Source: Aurelia coerulea
Lineage: Eukaryota; Cnidaria; Scyphozoa; Semaeostomeae; Ulmaridae
NCBI GenBank assembly: GCA_039566865.1
Contig: CM076949.1
Location: 4,865,501 to 4,929,500, forward strand
Reading direction: 5' to 3'
DNA length: 64,000 bases
A program made the translations under genes and the position numbers. Positions 11,818 through 24,500 of this stretch are shown one piece after another (the first letter of the stretch is position 1; each line of letters starts with the position of its first letter). The notes beneath the pieces were generated by a model, which made no database searches, had not been told where the DNA came from, and worked only from the letters and a program-made list of their open reading frames with translations.

Positions 11818-12130
11818 CGGGGGGGGGGGGGGTACGTGACTTGTAGATGGATGGGGGTCTGCCGCCCGGTTTTCAGAAATGCACCCTCTTCTAATTACCG
11901 AAACTTGCCTTGTTATGGTATCCACTTCTATCATTCATTTTTGTGGAAAACTGCCCATCTTTAACTATTTTTGCAAATTTCAGCGAAACCCCATCCATGT
12001 TTATGGAAAATCTGCCGAAAAAAACCACCTTTGTTTAGAGAATTTTGGGCCCAAAAACCCACCCATATGGACAGCACATACCCGTACTCCGAACATGCTA
12101 TGTACCTCCTCCCCTGTAATTAGTGCGTAA
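11818..12130. repeat. G-run-led repeat-like block
   Basis: It begins with a G homopolymer of about 15 at 11819 and continues with a G- then C-rich segment that resembles other repeat debris, for example 8330-8670. The short open frame within it has no recognisable domain, and I do not call it a gene. Confidence 0.35.
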
Positions 12131-12401
12131 CAAAATTTTTGAGCGGAAAAAGTGACGTGAGTGTCCAGCCAGTCAAATGGGTAATCAGGGTAATCTCAAT
12201 CTCAATCCTAATCAAATTGGTAAGGAAACGAAAACGAGGTAAAAGTAAGATGACTTATTTCTTGGACATTGTTTTTGTGTGCGTGCAGTGTCCTGCATAC
12301 ATTTCCAAAGCAATTTTGCGAGTGAAAAAGTAAAGTTTTGCAGGAAGAATGTAGCTTTTTATTGGACTGAAAGATAGCTGCCGCTGCTGAACATAATCTG
12401 T

Positions 12402-12419
12402 GATGGGAACAAAAGAATA
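12402..12419 (+). promoter_or_regulatory. Possible short upstream ORF before LZTR1
   Basis: ATG GGA ACA AAA GAA TAG lies 98 bases before the LZTR1 start codon. If the LZTR1 transcript begins upstream of it, this five-codon uORF could lower translation. The transcription start is unknown. Confidence 0.3.
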
Positions 12420-12516
12420 GTAGTTGCAGAATGTAGTCTAGTATTAGCAGAGAAGAACGAAATCAAACAAAAAGGAGAACCAAGGAAGAAGAAGGAAGCA
12501 GCCAAGAAGAAACGGA

Positions 12517-15500
12517 ATGGCCAAAATCAACAGGCCAACTCCAGAATTCGATGAAAACCCATACCTAGAATCCTTTGAGAGTCTTACCCTTGACTTTGGC
12601 CCATCAGAGACTGTTCACCATTGGGTGAAACTGCCTGAATGCGATGAATTTGTTGGGTCTAGGTGAGAAGAAATCGAAAGTTTGTTTTCATTCATTATAT
12701 ATCGTCTATCTGGAAATCTATCTTTGTCTGCACATTGTTGTGGCGCAGTGAGGGGTGTAATACTCTGACTTGCAGCCATAACAGTCAGGCCAGGCGGACA
12801 GGGTTTGATACCCGGTAGAGCCCCACCACTTAAGAGGCCACACACAACTTGATTCTTTCACGCAAAACGTCCATGGGGCTGTTTCAAAATACCCTCTCCC
12901 TCCAAAACGTCCCATTGAAAATTGATGTAATTTTCCGATCATGAGAATATTTCATACCATTGTTTTGATACCTCTCAAATGGGCCTAAGCCATTATGAAG
13001 TCATGGAGGATGATGTTTCCATGACCAGACACAACAAAAACGGACAAGTTTCTTTTATTGCAGTCAAAATTCTTTCGCAATGAAAAAATTTGCAGCAAGT
13101 GAAAGCTGTAGACTGCAGTTTCTTACAAAACTTCTTCTCAGAAGAAATTTAAATAAAGCAAAAATATTGAAAAATTTCCGGTCCTGCCCTTTCCCCCCAA
13201 ACGTCCATTGGATGTTTTGGGTGAAAGAATCTATTTCTGTGCAACCCCTAAGCGTCATGACAAGGGGTAGCGGACTCGATTAGGTCTTCTCTATTTCTGC
13301 GATCCCAGCGCTTGGCGCTAAAAAATGCAACTTCACCTTCACATTAGGTTATCATGAGCAGACCCTTCTTGGGGAAGTTTGCATTGCACACTCAGCTCAA
13401 AATCTGGCTGGTACAAAATGTAATAAGCAAATAAGTTTACGTTGTTGCATGCTTGAAACTCACAAACAACATGCAAGGTGGAGGGTTATCTGGGTGAAGA
13501 TGAAGGTGAAGCTGAGGTTTTAGCGCCAAGCACTGGGATTGCAGAAGTACAATAGACCTAATTGAGTCTGTGATCCCTTTTCATGACGCTCAAGTGGTGG
13601 GGCTCTACCAGGTATCAAACCCTGTCCAGCTGACTGTTCTGATTGCAAAGTCAGTGGATTACACCACTGCCCCACAACACCTTCAATTGAGCATGCATGG
13701 TGCAACTGGGAATGGTTGATCCATGGGTAGTTAGACACTGCTGGTGTGCTTCTATGGAGGAGCGCTGGATACTATGTATCTTCGGGGGTAATTTTTTGTA
13801 GTACTGTGGAGGAGATATCGAAAGAACGAAAATATTAAACTATTAAAATCTTCTCTCTCCTTCTCTCTTCGCTTCTAATATCTCCTCCGCAGTACTACAA
13901 AATATTTCCCCCGCAGATACATACAGTAGTATCCAGCGCTCCTCCATAGAAGCACACCAGCAGTGTCTAACTACCCATGGTTGATCACTCAATTGAGTAT
14001 GCATGGTGGAGGTCAGAAATTTGATTTTAATGCCTCAAGAAATGGCTATAAAATAGAAATCTTTTGTAAAGAACCCTTAAAAAACTGTTCTAAAAAATAA
14101 CATGGAGAAGGGGCGGGGTTGAATGCACACAGAAATAAATGCAAATTGCAATCTGGAAAAAAGAGAAAAAAACCAATCAAAGTTCATGAAATATAGAAGA
14201 ATCAATTGCAGTCACTCCTTTATTTTGATATTTGAGATATGATTCGTTTAGGGAGGATTGCCCTTCAGCAAAGGCTGATTTTCAAGGGGCCCTCCATTAA
14301 AAACATTTTCAAAAGTCCAAGCTTAATTGCAAGAAAACCATAATGCTAAAACCAAATTACAATAATTGATAATTACAAAGAGATATTTACAAATTATGAA
14401 CTTTGGCCAGGGCAGACTCTGTAACACTGGCACCACAGCCACCCCTGATTGACAATTATCTCTTTATCATTTGACTTTTGATTTTTCTATCAGGAGAAGC
14501 AAACATACACTTGTTGCTTGGGGAGATGCCCTTTACGTGTTTGGAGGTGATAATGGGTAAGAATCCAGCTGCACAAAATTCTTGAAAATATCACTTTGTT
14601 ACTTTACTTTCTGTTACCAATTTTCAAATTGTGAGACTTAAAAAGCTAGATGGCAGGACATACTGTACAACCAGAGGAAAATTGTATAAGCTAACTTTTA
14701 AGATTCAATGTTTATTTGAAAAGCATGAACCTAAACCACCCTGAGGGATAGACAACCATTAGATACATAGGATGGATACAGTGCCTGATATGCAAATAAC
14801 AATAATGCTATTGGCTATAAGGACTGCTTTACCATGATGCATTGTATTACAGTTTGGAGGTTTACCATGATGCATTATATTACAGTTTATTGACCTTTGA
14901 TGATCCTGTATGGGCATTCAATTAAAGATCACAATACATCTTGATAAGAAGCTCCCTATCTAACATCTTGTATCCTTCATTGCTTGAACCCTACTTCAAG
15001 GACCTGCCATGCTTTGAGTGATTAGGCTAGGGGCTTGTAGGTTATTGACTTACTGTACATCTCAGATGAAGAAACTAATTTTGAATGGTGCTATTTTCTT
15101 CATGATTTTATGTATACATATCAAGACAAAAATTTGAATCTTTGTGGCCAGATTGTCTCAATTTTTTCTATAAAGCGTAGTAAATTAGCATAGGTTCTAA
15201 ATCTTTAACTCGGCGTAAAAAGGTGGGTGTAAAATTCAATGACCTATTTCTTCTGATTGAATGGCTTCCATTAAAATACAATTTTGAAAACAGAAAAGAT
15301 ATCGAAAGACGACTGGCCATCATTTGCGTGAGTGATCAGGTTCCCGTTGCACGGAGTTGCTCGGAGGCGTATATTAGTTTCTTAGTTCATGGAATGTGGT
15401 TTTTGAAGGCATACTGATATGATAAGAAACTCATAACTATTCTTAGTAACAGTCTTTCCTCAGTTTGGAAGGAAAATAAAATATTTCAAGCCAAATGAGA

Positions 15501-18500
15501 TACAACATATGGGTCGCCACCAAGAACGGGCCTAAATTTTGTGTATGAAACGGCGCCGATTTTCTGCTTTCGAATCCTAGCCTTCCGCTTCATCCTTCTC
15601 AAAAACACTTTCTTCAGGGGATAAAACATCATTGATCACAGTGTACGAATTGTAATTCCTATTGATATCTTAACTGGTATTTCCAAACACTTTTCTCCCT
15701 GGGAACTCTCTCTAAAAACCCTTTCAAAAGAACGTCCATGACCACAAGCCAAACGGTAAACAAATTTAAGAGAAACTTTAGGTATTTATCTGTAATTCTA
15801 CCGTTGGACTTACCAGAAATTTTGAAAATTTTCATAATTACAGCGTATTTTCCATTTCAGCTCATTTTAGGATGTGACGTCATCAAATTTCTAAATCATA
15901 AACCAGATGAATGACAGACTTTTGCTTGATATCATATTATAGGCATCCATAAACCATAGTTCTCTTCGAAATTAGTTCATGTTGCATCACACGGTTTAGA
16001 AATTACGATGGTTTTAAGTTTTTTTGAAAATTTTTCTTGCATTCTTGAAAAAGAAGAAAAACACTCTAATTCTGAAAATATTAAAGATTTCAGAAAAGTC
16101 CAACGGTAGAATTATAGAGAAATAGCTAAGGTTTCTTTGAAGTCATTCAGTTCAAAGAAATAGGTCACTCAATTTTACACCAGCCTTAGTAAATTAGTCC
16201 CTTGGAAGCACAACTTCATCAAAAAGCATAGAATGAAGATCAAGATGACAAACATGTTTTCTTTTACTTTAATTCATAAGACAAATCCATTGATAAGCCG
16301 GACAACATTTTAACTTAATCAGCAAGTTAATGGCCTAAGGCCAAAACTTAAGACTCAAATCACTCTTCACATTAACTTGGAATGGACAATTGGATTAAAG
16401 ATGGTGTCAGGGGTCTTTAACCGTGATCTTTTGTGTAAAACTGACCAACCAAATCAATCAAAATTCTTTCAGATGCAAAAGATGATGGTAAAATACTCTG
16501 TAACAATATTTTTAATCATCATTTCCGATGATACTGTAAACTGAATGAAGTCTACCAATTGTTTACTCTAGGTATCTTTTTAGATTGAATGTGCCAATTT
16601 TAGATATAAAATAAAATATAAAATAAATCATTGAACTAATAATGAGATCTTTCTGCGCATTTTTCATTTTCATGTTAGTTAATTTGTAAGTAGTGTATTA
16701 CTTAATTGTAATGTTTTCCAACCTCAAATTGTATAACCTAATTATTGTATAACCTCATATTGTATAACCGCATATTGTATAATCAACCGTTCTGTGTTGT
16801 TTGTAAGCGCCCCAGACTCGATAAGCTCTGCTTCTTCTGGGGTGCATGAAATCATATGTAGTTAGTTTTAACTGATATGTTATTTCATGAATCATTATCA
16901 ATCAATTTTTCTTTCAGCAAAAGAATGCTAAATGATTTGCTGAGATTTGATGTTAAAGATTGCTCATGGGGGAGAGTAGTGACAACTGGATCTCCTCCAG
17001 CACCAAGATATCATCATTCAGCTGTTGTATATGCAAATAGCATGTTTGTTTTTGGAGGATATACAGGTACTACTGTACAGTATGTAGCAGAGGTGGAAAA
17101 TGTGCGTGAAGCCGCGAAGCAGCTTCGCAGGAAGCTCTCTTGTCTGGAAGGAAGAAAATGGAAGGAAAGAGGGAAAGCAGAATAGAAGGAAGGAAAAGAA
17201 AGAAAGAAAACGATCAAGGGAGGAATGAAGAAATGAAAGGAAACAGGTTGGAAAGGAAAAGGAGAGGAGGAAGAAAGAAGGATGGAAGGAAGATGGGATG
17301 ACAAAGAAAACAAAAATTGAATATATGAAGAGACGGGAAGGACTAAAGGAAGGAAAGAAAAGGAAAAAATCAAAGTTGGGTGTTTGGATTATGCTCTTTT
17401 CTTTTACAGTTTTGTGATCTCAAGAAACTTTAAACGTAATTTCAGTTCCTAGTGGATTAGCAACTTCATTGAAATATGGGACTACAGAAAATTGATAAAA
17501 CAATGGAAGGAAGAATTCTGGTTTGATGTTCCTTCGCAGGAAGGCAAATATTTTTTCCACCACTGGTATGTACAGTACAGCAGGTGTCACAGTACAAGCC
17601 TGGCACACTTAACACTTTTTTTGCTGAAGAATCATTTTGAAACATTTTGTTCCTTGAAAATTTGGAAATTTGAAAATTCATATCAAAATGTGAAACATGC
17701 TTCGAAATTTGTAAGAATTCTCATTATGTTATTGTGTGCAAGGCCTGGAGTCTGAGGTCATTAGTCTAATTTGAAATAAGCTAATTTTACTTCCAGATGG
17801 CGACTTTCAATTGCTAACCTCAGCCCCTGTCTGCTTATGGATTCTTACGATATCAAGAAATATTCTCAATTTATTCTTGATTAGTATTTTTTAATTTGTC
17901 AGCTATATCTTTACTGGCCATGTGATAAGCAATTTTGACTTCTCAATTCTCTGGTCAACTCAAAGAATCTTCAGCCTTTAAAGTTTGACTAACGGAATTG
18001 AAAGTAGCTTAGCTAGGGGGACTGGGTCAAGCTAAAGATGACCTATTGTATTTGATGTTCTTGATTGATGAAAACAATATGAACGAAAGTGGTGCGTGTT
18101 ACCCTTTTGTGCTACGTTTAGACTAGATTGAGATTGCTGTCTTCCGTCATTTGTATCTCCATTCATTAAGGGTGTTAAAAGTTGTTGCAGGTTGGCAGTT
18201 GTGACCGCTAAAGTTGGCTGATGTTTTTAATGTACATAGCCTGTTTCCAGATGAATAACTTTTAAAGAAATGACTCAAAGTGCAGCCAGTTAGAAAACAA
18301 AAGAAACTCTGGATTTTTTATTCTAGAATTTTTATTAAAAATTAGTCCTTTACCCTCCTAAATTCACCCCGCAATGAGTTTTGTTGCAGTCTAAAAGTAG
18401 ATCCTGTTTTGTAGACTGCTACCTGGTGCAAGTATGACCCAGACACACTTTTTAATTTTGAATCGTGTCTACAGTAAGCCCAATTTAGTTGGTCTCAAAA

Positions 18501-21500
18501 ATGGTCAAAAGATCAGACCTAAAATATGTGGGCAGATTACCCTTTAGAATAGGGAAAAAGGTTGGATGACCTAAATATTGAATTTATTTTGGTTTAGAGT
18601 TATATTGAAATCTTTCAATGGATTTTAATTGTGTTTTGGAATCTAGGCTATGTGTTCTTAAAGCTTACTGTGTATTAAGATAGCCCATGTTATTTATTGA
18701 TTGAATTGTAAGATTTTTCATTCATTTCTCGTTTATCTGGAACATGATCAATGGGTTATCAATCAGTGATAGAATAGAATGACATATGGATATGGCGTTA
18801 ATTGATAACTGCACCAAAAGGATCGATCTTAGGGCGACTGATATTGATAGCCCTCCTTTTTTGTTTGGAGGATTTGTTTTGTGTAGCATGCTTTCCTCAT
18901 ATCATTGCTTGTGTAGCAAGGACAAATTTGGTAAAACAAAGGATTTTGGTTTCCAAAAAGACAAAGTGATTTGCCTCTCTCTAGAATAGATTTCAGACCT
19001 CTTAATGTACTCAGTCAAATCAAAATAAATAGAGAGAGCAAAACATTATGGCTGGCTGCGTTGAAGGTGTGAAAGGTATTCTTTAGGCTGTCAAATCACT
19101 TTGCCTTAATCAGACCTTAAATCCTTGGTCTTAAAAATGCCCCCTACCTTGCATGTATTGCAAGCGAATCTCTCAAGTGCTTTACTGGGCTATCGAAAGA
19201 TGTATACAGTGGGTGTTTCTAATATTCTTTATTTTCCTTCCAGGTGTCCCAAAAAAGTGCTCCCATTTGAAAAATCACCAAAATTTGATTACATGACCGA
19301 TCTTCAATTTTCTTTTTTTTGCCAAGTAGATCAAGGACCAAATTATATTCCCAGACATAGCTGATCTTGTAATTGATTTCAAATTAGCAAATTTAGCTCT
19401 TTTTAGGGCTACTGGTTTTGAATCATACTGCAAAAAAGCATTTATGCTTTCCAGATCAATTTATTTGTGCATATAAAGCTTCTAGCTTGGTCATAAATGA
19501 CAGAAAGAAATGCACACTATCATTGGAGACTTTGATGACCATGAAAAATCTGAATATTTTGACTGATAGGCAAGGTTGAGCATTTTGCTTAAAAACAATA
19601 GCTCAAAATAAGGTTTTTCAACATGTAATTTTTCTACCTCGTTGCATCAAAAGCAAAAATTTTAGCATCTATAAATATTTTTGGGATTTTGACTATTGAC
19701 AATCAATGTTTGGTGTTTATTTAAACAAGGAGTACTTTTTTGGGACACCGGGTATTTGAAGCCGTCACCCTATGAGCACTTATTTGCGGCGCTCTTTCAG
19801 GACACTGTTCATTCTCAAGCCAGATAAACTTTCTCATTTAATGGTCTCTTGTTACGATTGAACTTCCATAGAATTTGATATCTGTTTACTGTATGTCTTT
19901 CAATCATGTTTCTTGTCAAATGATTAAAAGAACGATACGTACAGTAATTGGATTTGAATTAACATGATATATTTTTCTTCTTTTAGGAGACATTTACTCT
20001 AATTCCAACTTGAGAAATAAGAATGATTTGTTTGAATATCGATTCAATACTGGGCAATGGCTTGAATGGCAACTTCATGGAAGGTTTAACAATCTTATTA
20101 GTTTTTCTTCTTCTATCAAATATTAAAGGCTAAAGCTACAAAATACAATTCAACTGTGCCAATCATAGTGGAAAAAGACACAAGGTCATCAAGTTTCCAC
20201 TATGACTGGCACTTGCAATATTTCTTAGAGTTAAATATTAGATACAATAACAAAAAAACAAATATGAAAACGCAATAAGGAAAACACAAGAGATGAGGGA
20301 CATAAAACATAAGCTGCTGCTTTCCAACAACTAATTATTAACCTACATTCGTTTCGTGTTTTCGATAAAGCAAATCGTTTCCTCCATAATCATTTTATTC
20401 ACATTCACGTCTAAATCTGAACTTCCAAAAAGGAGTAGATTACAAAGTGATTTGGAGTCCATACTCGATAAGTTTAAATCAGGAATGTTTTTGAGATGAC
20501 CAAAAAGATCTTACCGTAAAATCGTATTATTTCACCTCTCCTTGATCTAAGAGTATTCTTTCAAAAGAAGATTCTTTTCACAATATGAGATATTTTCAAA
20601 AATTTGATGCATTTGCTTATGGGAAGAAACTCATGACACGAAAGATGCAACATGATGCAAAGATCATAAGCAGAAGCTTGTAGAAAACTCTGCAATCATG
20701 TTCAGGTTTCAATCACAAATGATATTTATTTTTTCTCTAGGATTCCAGTGGCCAGGTCAGCCCATGGAGCTGTAGTCTACAAAAACAACATGTGGATATT
20801 TGCTGGATATGATGGAAATGCAAGGTATGTAATAAGTCTGCTTTGCGTTTCTTCGGAATTCAAGGCAATCATGATTTCATTGTTTAAGATTTGTACATTG
20901 TCCAAAGCATTTGTCCAAAGCATTGTCCAAAGTACATTGTCCAAAGCATGATTTGTCCAAAGCATTTTGATCTGGCTGGTTTAATTTAAATGAAATCTTG
21001 ATTGTGTTAATTGCCAAAGGAACACAAGGCTGTTCTTTGTGTCACAATAGACCTTCAGGATATTCTACGAAATAGTCAAGAGCGAGGGATATTTCTGAAC
21101 ATTATGCGGACATCTGAGCTAAATCGAACCTTTCCAACAGAAATATTTGAAAATATCGCTGAAGCCAGATCCTTTTAGGATAGTTGAAAGGTCTGTTTTC
21201 ATTCGGCTTTGACGCTTCTGCTGTTACATGGCAGAATCTCCTTTATAGAATAGAATTTTGAAAAAGCCCTTTGAATGATTCATGTTTTCTTCATGGTAGT
21301 GTTGAAAGTGCCCCATTATTTTGCTTCTAACTGCAAGTCTAATTGGCAGGCTGACTGAGGGACTTAATGGAGCTTGTGGCACACAGCTCGTTGAATAAAC
21401 AGGGATTGACTATAAAAAGACATGATCAAACGTTTTTCTGTGATTTTGTAGAGATTTTTTTTACCAACACACCCTCTACACTCTCGAAAATCAAGGGAAA

Positions 21501-24500
21501 TTGGCCTATTTTGCATTACATTTCCCCCCTCCTTCTCTAGTTGGGCGTCGCTGATGGTGTTTTATGCTTTGTTCCTATTTGGAAACTGTGCCATATTTTT
21601 GCAAATCTGTATTGTTTTTCTCTTGTTTCAGACTCAATGACATGTGGAGCATTTGTTTATCAGATCCCTCACCCAACTGGCATGAGGTAAGCTCACTTTG
21701 TTCAAAGACGAAGGATTTTTCACGTCTCCCTTAACTGCGATGCTTTTTTATCACAAGTCATGGTGAGGGCATCAAATCAGGGGCTCCGTCTCCAAATTTC
21801 GGTCAAAATGGTAATTTTGTAATTTTTTGATGGGTGATGTCACACAGACGCTTACCTGTTTTTTTGAAAATGAAAGCATCAGTTTAAAGATAAATCTTTC
21901 TACATCATAGAGGAAAAAACCAAGCATTCAGATCTTTTACGATTGCTTGGATATAAGTAGATTTTTAACGAGCACTTTTTGGTGGCTTGTGTGAAGCCAC
22001 CAAAGAAACTGCAGAAAACAATGGAGAACAATGGCCACGTGCAGTGTTATCAGATTTGTCTACAGTTTGGCTATGGAGCCACTTTAAAGAAAAATTTAAA
22101 AAGCTATTAAACCTCATTTTTAGACGAGCCAACCAAATTTTAGGCGTTTGATTTTTTGGAATTGTTATCAGAAATGTTGTTTATCTTGATAAATGCGGTT
22201 GCACTCTCAAAGAAAATCAAGAAATGATAATTTCCATTTGACCTGGATCTTGAATAAATATTTTTGAAAATTTGGAAAGATCTTTGAATCTAATTATCAT
22301 CTTTGGAAATCGTAAATGATTGTACAATGACTGAGAAAATCTGCAAAAAAAACTCTAGATACGTTGTGAAGTAAGATGCTAAAATTTTTAGATGCTGTCG
22401 AGAGTACCAACGAAGATCAATAAAATCGTTTGTAACTCAACATTTAACGTTGGGAATGAAAATGTTTATGTTGCAAATTTCAGGTAAATACATTCATAAG
22501 TTTCGTTCCGAAATTAATACCTTCGTAATATTTTGTACATACGGCTGATCTTGCTTGCATTATCCAAAATACCGGGTGTCGCAAAATGATGTATTATTGT
22601 TTGACTGCTTACATGTCCATAACAATGAACCGATTTTCAGAAACTTTGTTTATTTGATTGCCTAAAGACTAAATTGTATTTAAAGATGTTGGTTGTGGCT
22701 TTACCACGGCGTTTTCATTTCGAAAAGAAGATCGATAAACCTGCTCAAATTCAAGCCTTAGATGGCATGAGAAAGAAACGGTCTATTTTCTAGACAACAT
22801 TTAGATGTGATACAAAAGGCTGAACTCGTATTCGTCTTCCCTGAACTCAGTATTAACTTAATTTGTATTCTCTGGACGACATATAAGTTCCACTTTTTGC
22901 ATCACATCACAAAATGTTGACTGGAAAACTAGGCCGTTTCATTTTCATGCCATCAAAGGCTTGAATTTGAGCAGGTTTATCCACCTTCTTTTTGACATGA
23001 AAAAATCGGCCTAAACCACAAGCAACATCCTCGAATACAATTTAGCCTTTCGGCAATCGGATGAAATAAAGATATGAGAATCCGTTCATTGGTTATGGAG
23101 ATATAAGCAATCAAACGATAATACATCATTTTGGGACACCCGGTAGTTTCATGTAAATCTGACGAAATTTTGCTTTGTCACCAGGTTCAACAGCAAGGCA
23201 AGAAGCCACCGACATGCTGCAATTTTCCAATCACTGTTGCAAAGGACTGTATGTATGTTTTCTCAGGACAAAGTGGTGCAAAGATAACAAATGATTTGTT
23301 CCAATTCAATTTCGCTGACAGGAAGTACGTCTCCACTCTCTTTTGGTGTATGCAACTGATTTTATTAGATTGCAATTACAGTAGAAACCCGTATAAAAGA
23401 ACCTAGGTTATCTTGAGGCAGCCTGAATGAGGTTCTTGATTAACTGATGCCATACTCAAGTCCAGCCTCCAAGGTTCTTAGAACGGTGCCTATAGTTGGT
23501 ACAGTGCAAATGTGTTTTGATACATGCCAGTGCATTCCTTCTATGAATTGAGTCGTTCTTCAGTATATTTCTTTTTGATAAAGTTTACATCATGAAGGAT
23601 CTTTCAGTTATCAAGTAAAATACCATCTATCAAACTATTATACAAGAACCTTTAGAAATTTCAGCCTCTTGTGGGATCTTGCTTAAAAATTTGTAATCAT
23701 GGAATTTCAGCCTCAAGGCTCTGATAAAACTAGGTTCTTTTATGCGGGTTTCTACTGTATCTTGAGACAAACATAGCATAGGCTGGAAATCTTTAATTCG
23801 GCGTAGAAAAATGGGTGTAAAATTCAGTGACCTATTTCTTCTAATTGAGTGCCTTGAAGTAAACTTTAGCTACTGTGCTATAATTCTACCGTTGGAATTT
23901 TCAGAAATCTTTAGTATTTCACCAACTTACAGCTTATTTCAACTCATCTGAAGATGTGACACAGTCAAGTTCCTAAATCATAAACCAGAAGCGTGTCAGG
24001 CTTTTGCTTGATACCATATTGTATATTGTAGGAATTCATAAACTATGGTTTTAGTGGACATTATTTCATGTTGTGTCAAACAGTTTAAAAATTTCGATGG
24101 TTTTAAGTTTTTTGAAATTTTTTCTTGACTGCTTAAAATAGAAGAAAACGCTGTCATTCTGAAAAAAGTGAATATTTCAGAAAAGTACAATGGTAGAAAT
24201 ATAGCGAAATAGCTGCAGTTTCTTTTATGTCAGTCGGTCAAAGAAATAAGTCATAGAATTTTACTCAAACCTTTTTAAAGATTTGGAACCTGTGCTGACA
24301 AACACGAGGAATCAAATAAGAATATAAGCAGCAAACCGATAGGATATTTCAAGAAAAGATCATATGGTATGAAAGCACTGCTCATCATTGAAGAACTTAC
24401 CAATTCCATTATAGAATTTTCCATAAAATTTAGTAACTAAATGATTGCATCCTCTGTGTTATTTAATTCCCTCAGTATTTTTTCATTTATTATCGGCAAG

